Shown here in pieces: positions 1-5,258 of a stretch of DNA of 5,258 bases. Both the position numbers and the translations under genes were made by a program. The DNA lies in assembly GCA_020445005.1 (NCBI GenBank), contig JAGRHM010000240.1, forward strand, positions 4,056-9,313. The letters run 5' to 3'. Every line of letters begins with the position of its first letter. Position 1 is the first letter of the stretch. This DNA is from Candidatus Competibacteraceae bacterium. Its GTDB lineage: Bacteria > Pseudomonadota > Gammaproteobacteria > Competibacterales > Competibacteraceae. A model generated the notes under the pieces. That model worked only from the letters and a program-made list of their open reading frames with translations, did no database searches and was not told the DNA's origin.

Positions 1-846
1 GGCCGCAACCTGCCCAGCGGCACCTACGTACCCTTTATCCAAAGCGACGTGGCGGTCAATCCCGGCAGTTCCGGCGGCCCGCTCTTCAACCTGCGCGGCG
101 AAGTCGTCGGCATCAATTCGCAAATTTACAGCAGCACTGGCGGTTACATGGGTCTGTCCTTCGCCATTCCTATCAAACTGGCGATGCAGGTCGCCGAGCA
201 ATTGAAGTTGACCGGCGAAGTCACCCGGGGGTGGCTCGGTATTTTGCTGCAAGCTGTTAACAACGATCTGGCTGAGGCGTTCAAACTGGATCGGCCGCGT
301 GGCGCGCTGGTCGCGCAAGTCTTGCCGGACAGCCCGGCGGCCAGCGCAGGCTTCAAGCCCGGCGACGTCATTCTGCGTTACAGCGGCGAACCGGTGGAAG
401 ATTCCTCGCAATTGCCACGCATGATTGGCGTAACCCCGGTCGGCAAGACCGTGGCGATGTCGATTCTCCGCAACGGCGAACCGCTGGAAATCAAAGCCAC
501 AATTGCCCGGCTGGAAACCACCGAGGAGCGCGTCATGACCATGGATGAATACAATGACCCGCGCTTGGGCATTGTCGTCGCTGATCTGAGCAATGAGCAA
601 CGGCGTGGACTAGGGATCGATGATCAGGGCGTACTAGTAACCGGGCTGGATGAGGGACCGGCCGCCAATGCCGGCTTGTATCCCGATGATATTATTTTGC
701 AACTCAATCTCGTCCCGGTAAAAAACGCCAGCCAGTTTGTTGAAATGGCCAAGGAGCTACCCAATGGCACAGCCGTGCCAGTGCTGGTGCGACGGGAAAA
801 CGAATCGCTGTACCTGGCGGTGCGTATGCCGCCTGAACGGGAATGA
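1..846 (+). CDS. mucD: Periplasmic serine endoprotease, MucD/DegQ (HtrA family), 3' part only
   Basis: The reading frame is open from base 1, so this is the C-terminal 281 residues of a gene that starts outside the window; the GTG at 49 is internal. The product is an HtrA-type trypsin-fold protease that degrades misfolded envelope proteins in the periplasm. What is visible is the end of the protease domain, with the active-site motif [12 protein letters not shown] (catalytic Ser at visible residue 24) and the GLSFAIPI strand. PDZ1 follows at about residues 77-168 (starting GWLGI) and PDZ2 at about 188-281 (starting RLGIVVADL). The His and Asp of the triad lie upstream, unseen. The two PDZ domains and wording such as [14 protein letters not shown] resemble Pseudomonas MucD more than the single-PDZ DegS/AlgW. 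One oddity is Ser in place of the usual Asn in GNSGGP. accA begins 15 nt after the stop. In relatives mucD lies in the sigma-E cluster; whether that holds here is inference. Confidence 0.93.
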   Translation, partial: GRNLPSGTYVPFIQSDVAVNPGSSGGPLFNLRGEVVGINSQIYSSTGGYMGLSFAIPIKLAMQVAEQLKLTGEVTRGWLGILLQAVNNDLAEAFKLDRPRGALVAQVLPDSPAASAGFKPGDVILRYSGEPVEDSSQLPRMIGVTPVGKTVAMSILRNGEPLEIKATIARLETTEERVMTMDEYNDPRLGIVVADLSNEQRRGLGIDDQGVLVTGLDEGPAANAGLYPDDIILQLNLVPVKNASQFVEMAKELPNGTAVPVLVRRENESLYLAVRMPPERE

Positions 847-861
847 GCCAATTAAACACCG

Positions 862-1896
862 ATGAACCCCAATAATTGCCTGAATTTTGAAAAACCGATC
901 GCCGAACTGGAGGCGATGCTCAAAGAGTTGCGGCATCTCAGCACCGAGCAGGATTTGAATATCAGTGATGAAATCGCTCGCCTGGAAGCCAAAAGCAAGG
1001 CGCTGACCGAGTCGATTTTCGCCACGCTGACGCCTTGGCAGATTTCCCAGATTGCCCGTCATCCCCTGCGGCCTTATACGCTGGATTACCTGGAGCGCAT
1101 CTTCACGGATTTCCAGGAATTGCATGGCGACCGAACCTTTGCTGATGACCATGCCATCGTCGCTGGGCTGGCGCGGCTGGATGGCCGTCCGGTGCTGGTC
1201 ATCGGTCACCAGAAAGGCCGGGACACCAAGGAAAAGATTTACCGCAACTTTGGCATGCCGCGTCCAGAGGGTTACCGCAAGGCGTTGCGTCTGATGAAAC
1301 TGGCGGAACGCTTTCGCTTGCCGGTTCTGACCTTTATTGATACGCCAGGTGCTTATCCAGGCATCGGCGCGGAGGAGCGCGGCCAGAGCGAAGCCATCGC
1401 TCGTAATCTGTTTGAGATGAGTCGGTTACGGACGCCGGTGATCGGTATCGTGATCGGCGAAGGCGGTTCCGGTGGTGCGCTGGCGGTGGGGGTCTGTGAC
1501 CGGGTGCTCATGTTGCAGTATGGCACTTACTCGGTGATCTCGCCGGAAGGGTGCGCGGCGATCCTGTGGAAAAGCGCCGACAAAGCGCCAGATGCGGCTG
1601 AAGCAATGGGACTCACCGCCGACCGCTTGTTGAAGCTCAATTTAATCGATGGGATCATTCTCGAACCTCCGGGCGGCGCGCACCGCGACCTGGCTTTAAC
1701 GGCGGAGAATGTCCGTATGGCGTTGCAGGAAAATCTGCAAGCACTGGATGCACTGTCAATCGATGATTTGCTGGAGCAGCGCTATCAGCGGTTGATGAGT
1801 TATGGCGCCTTTAAGGAAGCAGCGCCGGTAACGTCGTTGCAATCCACTTGGCAGAGTAGCGTGGCGGCATTGCTGGGGAAGGATAAGGAGAGTTAA
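862..1896 (+). CDS. accA: Acetyl-CoA carboxylase carboxyltransferase subunit alpha
   Basis: This cytoplasmic subunit pairs with AccD to move the carboxyl group from carboxybiotin on AccB to acetyl-CoA, giving malonyl-CoA for fatty acid synthesis. The 344-residue protein follows E. coli AccA along its length: [11 protein letters not shown] near the N terminus, the [12 protein letters not shown] segment (65-76), [19 protein letters not shown] (107-125), [20 protein letters not shown] (158-177) and the glycine-rich oxyanion-hole region [10 protein letters not shown] (198-207), then [21 protein letters not shown]. The family normally ends near RLMSYG, reached here at about residue 315; a tail of about 29 residues follows, making it some 25 longer than the E. 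coli protein. ATG 862 is the first possible start after an in-frame stop at 853-855 and aligns with the E. coli N terminus. No good Shine-Dalgarno precedes it, so translation may be coupled to the protease gene just upstream. Confidence 0.98.
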   Translation: MNPNNCLNFEKPIAELEAMLKELRHLSTEQDLNISDEIARLEAKSKALTESIFATLTPWQISQIARHPLRPYTLDYLERIFTDFQELHGDRTFADDHAIVAGLARLDGRPVLVIGHQKGRDTKEKIYRNFGMPRPEGYRKALRLMKLAERFRLPVLTFIDTPGAYPGIGAEERGQSEAIARNLFEMSRLRTPVIGIVIGEGGSGGALAVGVCDRVLMLQYGTYSVISPEGCAAILWKSADKAPDAAEAMGLTADRLLKLNLIDGIILEPPGGAHRDLALTAENVRMALQENLQALDALSIDDLLEQRYQRLMSYGAFKEAAPVTSLQSTWQSSVAALLGKDKES

Positions 1897-1907
1897 CCCG
1901 TAACGTA

Positions 1908-3296
1908 ATGAAAGTTTGCCTCCTGCCGCTGTCCAAGCTGCTGGCCGATAAGCGTCTTGCCCGCCATCTCATTATCGGCTACAGCGGTGGCCTGGATTCA
2001 CATGTTTTGTTGCATGTTCTCGCGACTCAGGGTCATCACTGGCCCGAACGGCGACTGGAAGCGATCTACGTTGATCATGGTTTGCACACCGCATCCGTTG
2101 CCTGGGGCGAACACTGCGCTAACGTGTGCCGCGATCTAAATCTGCCTTTTCGAGTATTAAAGATCGATGCCCGACCGACGCCGGGAGAAAGTCCCGAAGC
2201 GGCGGCCCGTCGCGCCCGCTATACGGCGTTCGCCACTGAGCTTAGTCCCGATGCTGCGCTCCTGACCGCCCATCATTGCGATGATCAAGCCGAGACCCTG
2301 CTGTTACAGTTGCTGCGCGGCGCGGGTCCACACGGTCTGGCAGCTATGCCAGCAGTGAGTCGTTTAGGCGAAGGTTGGTTGTTGCGACCGTTTTTGGAAG
2401 TGGATCGCGCTGAATTGCTGGCTTACGCTCGTACTCACGATTTGCAGTGGATCGAAGACGCCAGCAATACCGATATCGGTTTCGACCGCAACTATCTTCG
2501 TCACCAGGTTCTGCCCGTGCTACGGGAGCGCTGGCCTGCCGTGAACCGCACTCTGAGTCGCTCCGCCCGGCTGTGTGCGGAAACAGCGACCTGGCTGGAT
2601 GAAGAAGCCGCTGCGGATTTAGCTCGCGTTGCAACGGAGCGTCCCGACCGTTTGGCGGTTCCGGTCCTGCGAGAACTGAGCGCAGTTAGCCAGCGCAGTG
2701 TATTGCGCTACTGGCTGCGGCAGTTGCATCTGCCTATTCCCGACGCCCGGCAATTGCAACAGATTCTCCACGATACCCTGACCGCTGCTGCTGATCGTAA
2801 TCCTTGTATGCGCTGGCCGGGCGCGGAGGTCCGACGTTATCGGGACAAGTTGTACGCCATGCCGCCGCTTGGACCGCATGATGCCCGACAGACCTTTATC
2901 TGGCGATCCGCTGGCGATCATTGGCCGCTGCTGGATTTGCCGGGCATCGGCCGGTTGGAATTGCGGAAAACCATAGGTAAAGGTTTGCGATCCGAGGTGT
3001 TGCAGAGCGGTTTGCTGCTCGTCGGTTTTCGGCAAGGCGGGGAGCGATTCCGGCCTGTCGGTCGCAAACATAGCCAGGAGTTGAAGAAGCTGTTGCAGGG
3101 GGCCGGCGTTCCGCCGTGGGAGCGGGAGCGGCTGCCGTTGATATATGAGGTTAAGGAGGCGGTAATCACTGATCGCCTGCTTGCAGTGGCGGAACTGGGC
3201 ATTGCCGCCGACTTTGCCGCCGAGCCGGGCGAAATGGGTTGGCAACCCTATTTCTCTTACTCTGATCTTTCCGATACGGAGTTGGAGAAGCCCTGA
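1908..3296 (+). CDS. tilS: tRNA(Ile)-lysidine synthetase
   Basis: TilS uses ATP to attach lysine to C34 of the CAU-anticodon tRNA-Ile, making lysidine so that the tRNA reads AUA and is charged with isoleucine; it is normally essential. The 462-residue protein has the N-type ATP-pyrophosphatase P-loop SGGLDS at 26-31, YVDHGL at 54-59, the family-specific RRARY (101-105) and TAHHCDDQAET (120-130), and RGAGPHGLAAM after it. DRNYLRHQVLPVLRERWP closes the catalytic domain. A middle tRNA-binding region follows, and the TilS C-terminal domain appears at about 377-415 (ERFRPVGRKHSQELKKLLQ, then PPWERERLPLIY). Length is somewhat above the 432 of E. coli. ATG 1908 lies 11 nt after accA; no alternative in-frame upstream start exists because of a stop at 1884-1886. 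The only SD-like AAGGAG (1885-1890) is 17 nt from the ATG, too far for normal use, so coupling to accA translation is likely. Confidence 0.97.
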   Translation: MKVCLLPLSKLLADKRLARHLIIGYSGGLDSHVLLHVLATQGHHWPERRLEAIYVDHGLHTASVAWGEHCANVCRDLNLPFRVLKIDARPTPGESPEAAARRARYTAFATELSPDAALLTAHHCDDQAETLLLQLLRGAGPHGLAAMPAVSRLGEGWLLRPFLEVDRAELLAYARTHDLQWIEDASNTDIGFDRNYLRHQVLPVLRERWPAVNRTLSRSARLCAETATWLDEEAAADLARVATERPDRLAVPVLRELSAVSQRSVLRYWLRQLHLPIPDARQLQQILHDTLTAAADRNPCMRWPGAEVRRYRDKLYAMPPLGPHDARQTFIWRSAGDHWPLLDLPGIGRLELRKTIGKGLRSEVLQSGLLLVGFRQGGERFRPVGRKHSQELKKLLQGAGVPPWERERLPLIYEVKEAVITDRLLAVAELGIAADFAAEPGEMGWQPYFSYSDLSDTELEKP

Positions 3297-3335
3297 AACT
3301 GGTTGCGACGAGCGTTCGGTTGGGCGCCGTCCAGA
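3297..3335. other. Convergent tilS/cobO junction without visible terminator
   Basis: Only 39 nt separate the stop codons of the two converging genes. I looked for a GC-rich stem followed by a T run on either strand. The best pairing is a 4-bp GACG/CGTC stem with a 17-nt loop and no T tract, which is not a convincing intrinsic terminator. Transcripts may overlap here or end by Rho. Confidence 0.6.
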
Positions 3336-3938
3336 TCAGAACTCGATCCCGCGCTGCGCTTTCACTCCCTGCTCCCGGTAAGGGTGCTTGACGCTGTGAA
3401 TGTTGCTGACCAGATCGGCTTGTTCAATCAGCGCCGACGGGGCGTTGCGTCCCGTTACCACGATATGTAGTTCCGGTCGCCGGCGGGAAAGTATTGCCAG
3501 CACCCGCTCTGCATCGAGATAACCGTAATGCAACACTGGATTCAATTCATCGAGAATAACCAGCTCGTAGCGCGCCTCCTGGATCATCCGCTCGACCTCC
3601 GCCCAGGCCCGTTCCGCCGTGGCCATGTCCCGCTCCCGATCTTGAGTCAGCCAGGTGAATCCATCGCCAATCACTTGAAAATCAACATTTTCAAAATGGC
3701 TGAGCACCGCCCGTTCCGCGCTGTCCTGACGGCCTTTAATGAACTGCACGATCCCCACGGTCATCCCGTGGCCGATGGCGCGCAACGCCATGCCAAACGC
3801 CGCCGTAGTCTTGCCTTTGCCGGGACCGGTGTAGACGATCAGCAGTCCTTTCTCAACGGTTGCATGGGCTTGTTTGCGTTCATAACCGGCCTTGCGTCGG
3901 GCGGTCAGGCGGGCGTGGTCGGAAGGGGCGGTGGACAT
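3336..3938 (-). CDS. cobO: Corrinoid (cobalamin) adenosyltransferase, CobA/CobO/BtuR family
   Basis: This cytoplasmic enzyme transfers the adenosyl group of ATP to reduced cobalt in corrinoids, producing adenosylcobalamin or its precursor, in de novo synthesis or salvage. The 200-residue protein has family-typical length and matches E. coli BtuR along its length. It shows a basic N-terminal helix, the P-loop TGPGKGKTTAAFG (37-49), RAIGHG then VGIVQFIKG (61-69), GFTW (93-96) near the corrinoid site, the Walker-B-like LVILDELN (126-133), VVTGRNAP, and the closing VKHPYREQGVKAQRGIEF. The start is ATG at 3938-3936; a modest GGGAA sits 6 nt before it. It follows lrgB with an 18-nt gap on the same strand, so the two are probably co-transcribed. 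It converges on tilS with 39 nt between the stops. No other cobalamin gene is visible, so synthesis versus salvage cannot be decided here. Confidence 0.97.
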   Translation of the reverse strand: MSTAPSDHARLTARRKAGYERKQAHATVEKGLLIVYTGPGKGKTTAAFGMALRAIGHGMTVGIVQFIKGRQDSAERAVLSHFENVDFQVIGDGFTWLTQDRERDMATAERAWAEVERMIQEARYELVILDELNPVLHYGYLDAERVLAILSRRRPELHIVVTGRNAPSALIEQADLVSNIHSVKHPYREQGVKAQRGIEF

Positions 3939-3956
3939 GAATCATTCCCAAAGCGT

Positions 3957-4676
3957 TCAAGGCGTCAAATGCAGCAAGCGCACGATCAACGGGGCCAGCA
4001 ACGTGGTCAACAACGCATTCAAACCAATCGCCAGGCCAGCGAACGCGCCCGCTAGACTGCTGATTTGCAACGCGCGCGCCGTGCCGATGCCATGCGCCGC
4101 CACCCCAATCGCCATTCCTTTGACGGCGTCATCCCGGATGCGCAGGCTGTGCAATAGCGCGGGAGCGGCGACAGCCCCGACCACGCCGGTCAGAATCACG
4201 ATCACCGCGGTCAGCGATGGCAGCCCGCCGATTTTTTCAGCAATACCCATCGCTACCGGAGTCGTCACCGACTTGGGCGCCAGCGACAAGAGGGTGCGCG
4301 GCGAACCGCCCAATAGCCAGGCTAGGCCAATGGCGGACAGAATGCCGGTCAGCGAACCAGTGAGCAGGCCGGCCAGGATCGGGAGAAACAATTGCCGCAC
4401 TCGCTCCCAGTGCAGGTAAAGCGGGATGGCCAGCGCCACGGTGGCGGGACCGAGCAGGAAGTGAATGAACTGTGCGCCCTTGAAATAGGTCGCGTAGGGA
4501 GTGCCTGTCAGCAACAGAATCAGCGCCAGCAGCGCGATAGCCAAGGCGACCGGATTAAAAATAGCCCGCCCGCCGCTACGGCGGAACAGCCAGTGTCCAG
4601 CCAGATAGACCAGCAGAGTCACAGTCAGCCACAGCAATGGCGAGGCCGCAAGATACACCCAAATATCGTTCAGCAT
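3957..4676 (-). CDS. lrgB: LrgB/YohK/CidB-family inner-membrane protein
   Basis: A 239-residue, very hydrophobic polytopic protein, close in length and sequence to E. coli YohK (231 aa). Hydrophobic segments lie at about 13-31, 41-58, 68-88, 96-122, 152-175 and 184-203, with one or two more in the last 35 residues. Family landmarks are YFKGAQFIHFLLGPATVALA (64-83), PKSVTTPVAMGIAEKIGG (134-151) and GVAAHGIGTARAL (191-203). Relatives include LrgAB/CidAB of Gram-positives, first tied to murein hydrolase control and later to pyruvate uptake (Bacillus PftAB), and the plant plastidial glycolate/glycerate transporter PLGG1, an LrgA-LrgB fusion. A small organic-acid transport role is therefore plausible but not shown here. 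The start ATG at 4676-4674 has a good Shine-Dalgarno. LrgB is usually encoded right after lrgA, but the 580 nt upstream contain no lrgA-like frame. cobO follows 18 nt downstream. Confidence 0.93.
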   Translation of the reverse strand: MLNDIWVYLAASPLLWLTVTLLVYLAGHWLFRRSGGRAIFNPVALAIALLALILLLTGTPYATYFKGAQFIHFLLGPATVALAIPLYLHWERVRQLFLPILAGLLTGSLTGILSAIGLAWLLGGSPRTLLSLAPKSVTTPVAMGIAEKIGGLPSLTAVIVILTGVVGAVAAPALLHSLRIRDDAVKGMAIGVAAHGIGTARALQISSLAGAFAGLAIGLNALLTTLLAPLIVRLLHLTP

Positions 4677-4682
4677 GAAAAC

Positions 4683-4688
4683 ATCCTA
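4683..4688 (-). promoter_or_regulatory. Ribosome binding site of lrgB
   Basis: On the minus strand TAGGAT precedes the lrgB ATG with its AGGA core 7 nt away. It is the clearest Shine-Dalgarno among the genes of this window and supports the ATG at 4676. Confidence 0.75.
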
Positions 4689-4696
4689 ATGGTTAT

Positions 4697-4753
4697 CCAA
4701 AATGTTGTCATTTTGAATTTTGGGTAGCATCCCGTTCAGCTCATTCCAAAATT
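4697..4753. promoter_or_regulatory. Cluster of CCAAAAT-type boxes, candidate operator of lrgB-cobO
   Basis: Four copies of a CAAAAT-like word in alternating orientation lie in 57 nt, starting 21 nt before the lrgB ATG. They are CCAAAATG (4697-4704), CATTTTG (4709-4715), AATTTTGG (4716-4723) and CCAAAATT (4746-4753). The first two form a perfect 7-bp inverted repeat with spacer TTGT (4698-4715). The last two form a perfect 8-bp inverted repeat with a 22-nt spacer. Position and symmetry suit a dimeric regulator, or an RNA hairpin in the leader. I do not recognise the motif as the site of a known regulator, and I found no clear -35/-10 pair on the minus strand beside it. Confidence 0.45.
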
Positions 4754-4765
4754 AAGTCGCTGCTG

Positions 4766-4794
4766 AGCTTCGCAAGGGTGGTTGCAAGGAAGCT
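4766..4794. repeat. Bulged inverted repeat (hairpin) upstream of lrgB
   Basis: AGCTTC (4766-4771) pairs with GAAGCT (4789-4794), and immediately inside it GCAA (4772-4775) pairs with TTGC (4782-4785). The loop is GGGTGG and a 3-nt AAG bulge lies on one side. No T run follows on either strand, so it is not a standard terminator. It could be a leader structure or part of a decayed mobile repeat. Confidence 0.4.
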
Positions 4795-4819
4795 GCGTTT
4801 CTTCCGGGTTAACGACGGT

Positions 4820-4836
4820 GGAGCGTGGGAACCAGG
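4820..4836. repeat. Possible fragment of a GTTCCCACGC-type dispersed repeat
   Basis: The stretch GGAGCGTGGGAACCAGG (its complement carries GGTTCCCACGCTCC) resembles the core word of short palindromic dispersed repeats that I know from several proteobacterial genomes. Only one arm is present, with no partner CGTTCCCAC nearby. It would therefore be a remnant, and the call rests on word similarity alone. Confidence 0.3.
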
Positions 4837-4972
4837 CAGAGTGAAAGATCCTTTTTGCGAACGACCTTGACCGTCGACTTTTTTTACACGGGCTGAATGG
4901 CCGGGGTTTTTCCAGCCTCGATCAGTTTTTTCTTTTATCATATTGATTTTTTTCTAAAAAATTGTGATTTTC

Positions 4973-5012
4973 GGTGGCGGGTGGTGAGCTTGGAGGGTTG
5001 CGGGGGTGTCGG
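4973..5012 (+). other. G-rich tract inside AT-rich DNA
   Basis: Forty nt on the + strand with almost no C hold G runs at 4973-4974, 4976-4977, 4979-4981, 4983-4984, 4992-4993, 4995-4997, 5002-5006 and 5011-5012. There are only three runs of three or more, so a three-tetrad quadruplex is not supported; a two-tetrad one is possible. The strand bias stands out from the T-rich and A-rich flanks. Confidence 0.35.
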
Positions 5013-5134
5013 AATTTTTTACAGAATAACTGACTGATTAAATAGGAATTTGGTTATTTTTTTTGATCTATTTGAACGTTATTTAATATATCTGTAGTCT
5101 ATTAATCTTTACAAATTTATTGTTTTTAGTGCTG

Positions 5135-5154
5135 CAAATGAGGTAGTTCACTTG
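5135..5154. promoter_or_regulatory. Imperfect palindrome with CRP-like TGA-N6-TCA core
   Basis: CAAATGA (5135-5141) and TCACTTG (5148-5154) form an inverted repeat with one mismatch around a 6-nt spacer. The spacing and TGA/TCA core match the CRP layout TGTGA-N6-TCACA, but only three and four of the five half-site bases agree. It lies about 90 nt before the presumed + strand transcription start. Weak candidate only. Confidence 0.2.
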
Positions 5155-5182
5155 TCTGTTCCTTAGCCGAAAATCCGCGAAA

Positions 5183-5228
5183 TTGTCAATTATAAATAAC
5201 GAATAAATAACTAAACTTTAAATATAAT
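5183..5228 (+). promoter_or_regulatory. Candidate activated promoter: 11-bp-phased direct repeats plus TATAAT
   Basis: ATAAATAAC occurs twice without mismatch (5192-5200 and 5203-5211), an 11-bp period. A weaker upstream element TTGTCAA (5183-5189) falls in the same 11-bp phase. A perfect TATAAT follows at 5223-5228, with the last repeat ending 11 nt before it. No TTGACA-like -35 lies at the right distance, so the repeats occupy the -35 area. That is how OmpR/PhoB-class response regulators with 11-bp direct repeats work. The region is so AT-rich that chance is a real alternative. Confidence 0.35.
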
Positions 5229-5246
5229 ATTTTATTTCCAATCGGC

Positions 5247-5252
5247 AGGTGA
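5247..5252 (+). promoter_or_regulatory. Shine-Dalgarno-like AGGTGA at the right edge
   Basis: AGGTGA stands 6 nt before the window end, in otherwise G-poor sequence and about 20 nt after the TATAAT. It would suit a + strand gene whose start codon lies at or just past 5259. The gene itself is not visible. Confidence 0.35.
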
Positions 5253-5258
5253 TAAACC

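Larger units (their letters stand above)
4677..5258. other. Long intergenic region, AT-rich in its right half
   Basis: About 580 nt carry no reading frame that I recognise. The longest candidate, 66 codons on the minus strand (4741-4941), has a low-complexity basic translation, includes repeat-derived sequence (GSHAPP) and matches no family I know, so I do not call it. The left half (to about 4930) has mixed composition with hairpin-forming sequence. The right half is strongly AT-rich with long T runs, unlike the coding DNA, apart from one G-rich tract. The region probably holds the lrgB-cobO promoter and the promoter of a + strand gene beyond the right edge. Confidence 0.7.

Noticed and set aside
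757..1209. Minus-strand frame of 150 codons across the mucD-accA junction.
   Set aside because: It covers conserved coding sequence on the other strand and has no recognisable domain or ribosome binding site.
2619..3245. Minus-strand frame of 208 codons inside tilS.
   Set aside because: It is antisense to the conserved tilS coding sequence and its translation is unlike any family I know. It is a shadow of GC-rich codon use.
3528..4419. Two overlapping + strand frames of 175 codons each (3528-4055 and 3892-4419) opposite cobO and lrgB.
   Set aside because: They lie antisense to two strongly conserved genes, have Gln/Arg/Ala-rich translations with no family likeness, and overlap each other.
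4860..4936. Intrinsic terminators: GTCGAC followed by a T run, and GGCTG/CAGCC followed by a T run.
   Set aside because: The first stem is only about 4 bp. The second has a 17-nt loop and the T run starts well after the stem. No + strand gene lies upstream to be terminated.
4741..4941. Minus-strand 66-codon frame upstream of lrgB, considered as a small gene or lrgA remnant.
   Set aside because: It is basic and not hydrophobic, so it is not LrgA (a small multi-span membrane protein). Part of it comes from the repeat-like word, and there is no good ribosome binding site in the T-rich DNA before its ATG.
4677..4941. Cobalamin riboswitch upstream of lrgB-cobO, which would suit a B12 gene.
   Set aside because: I looked on the minus strand for the B12-box words (GCCACTG, AGCCAGGAGACC) and found none in the expected order.
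5025..5060. AATAAC/GTTATT inverted repeat ending in a T run, considered as a terminator.
   Set aside because: The stem is all A/T but one pair and the loop is 22 nt. In such AT-rich DNA this is expected by chance.
5220..5232. AAATAT-A-ATATTT palindrome.
   Set aside because: It is pure A/T, overlaps the candidate TATAAT, and is too simple to be distinguished from chance.

Overview
This window looks like chromosomal DNA from a free-living gammaproteobacterium with moderately high GC genes. The protein sequences and the accA-tilS adjacency both point that way, since the same pair lies close together in Escherichia and Pseudomonas. No species can be named from the sequence alone.

Left part (1-3296, + strand): three closely spaced genes in one direction. 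The first is the 3' end of a periplasmic HtrA-family protease (MucD/DegQ type, cut by the window edge), then accA (carboxyltransferase alpha subunit of acetyl-CoA carboxylase) and tilS (tRNA-Ile lysidine synthetase). The gaps are 15 and 11 nt, so they are probably one transcription unit joining envelope protein quality control, the first step of fatty acid synthesis and decoding of AUA codons.

Middle part (3297-4676, - strand): a convergent pair of genes read right to left. An LrgB/YohK-family membrane protein is followed 18 nt later by cobO/btuR (corrinoid adenosyltransferase). They are probably co-transcribed. No lrgA, the usual partner, precedes lrgB inside the window. The convergent junction with tilS is only 39 nt and shows no recognisable intrinsic terminator.

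Right part (4677-5258): about 580 nt with no convincing gene. The half next to lrgB holds a good Shine-Dalgarno for lrgB, a cluster of CCAAAAT-type boxes forming two inverted repeats, a bulged hairpin, and a short motif resembling the GTTCCCACGC-type dispersed repeats of proteobacteria. The outer half turns strikingly AT-rich, interrupted by one G-rich tract. It ends with direct repeats at 11-bp spacing, a TATAAT and an AGGTGA, as if a + strand gene begins at or just beyond the right edge. lrgB and that unseen gene would then be divergent.

The genes are mostly well-known housekeeping or conserved accessory families. I do not see a clearly new system. The parts most worth a second look are the lrgA-less lrgB-cobO pair and the layered regulatory-looking structure of the right-hand intergenic region.
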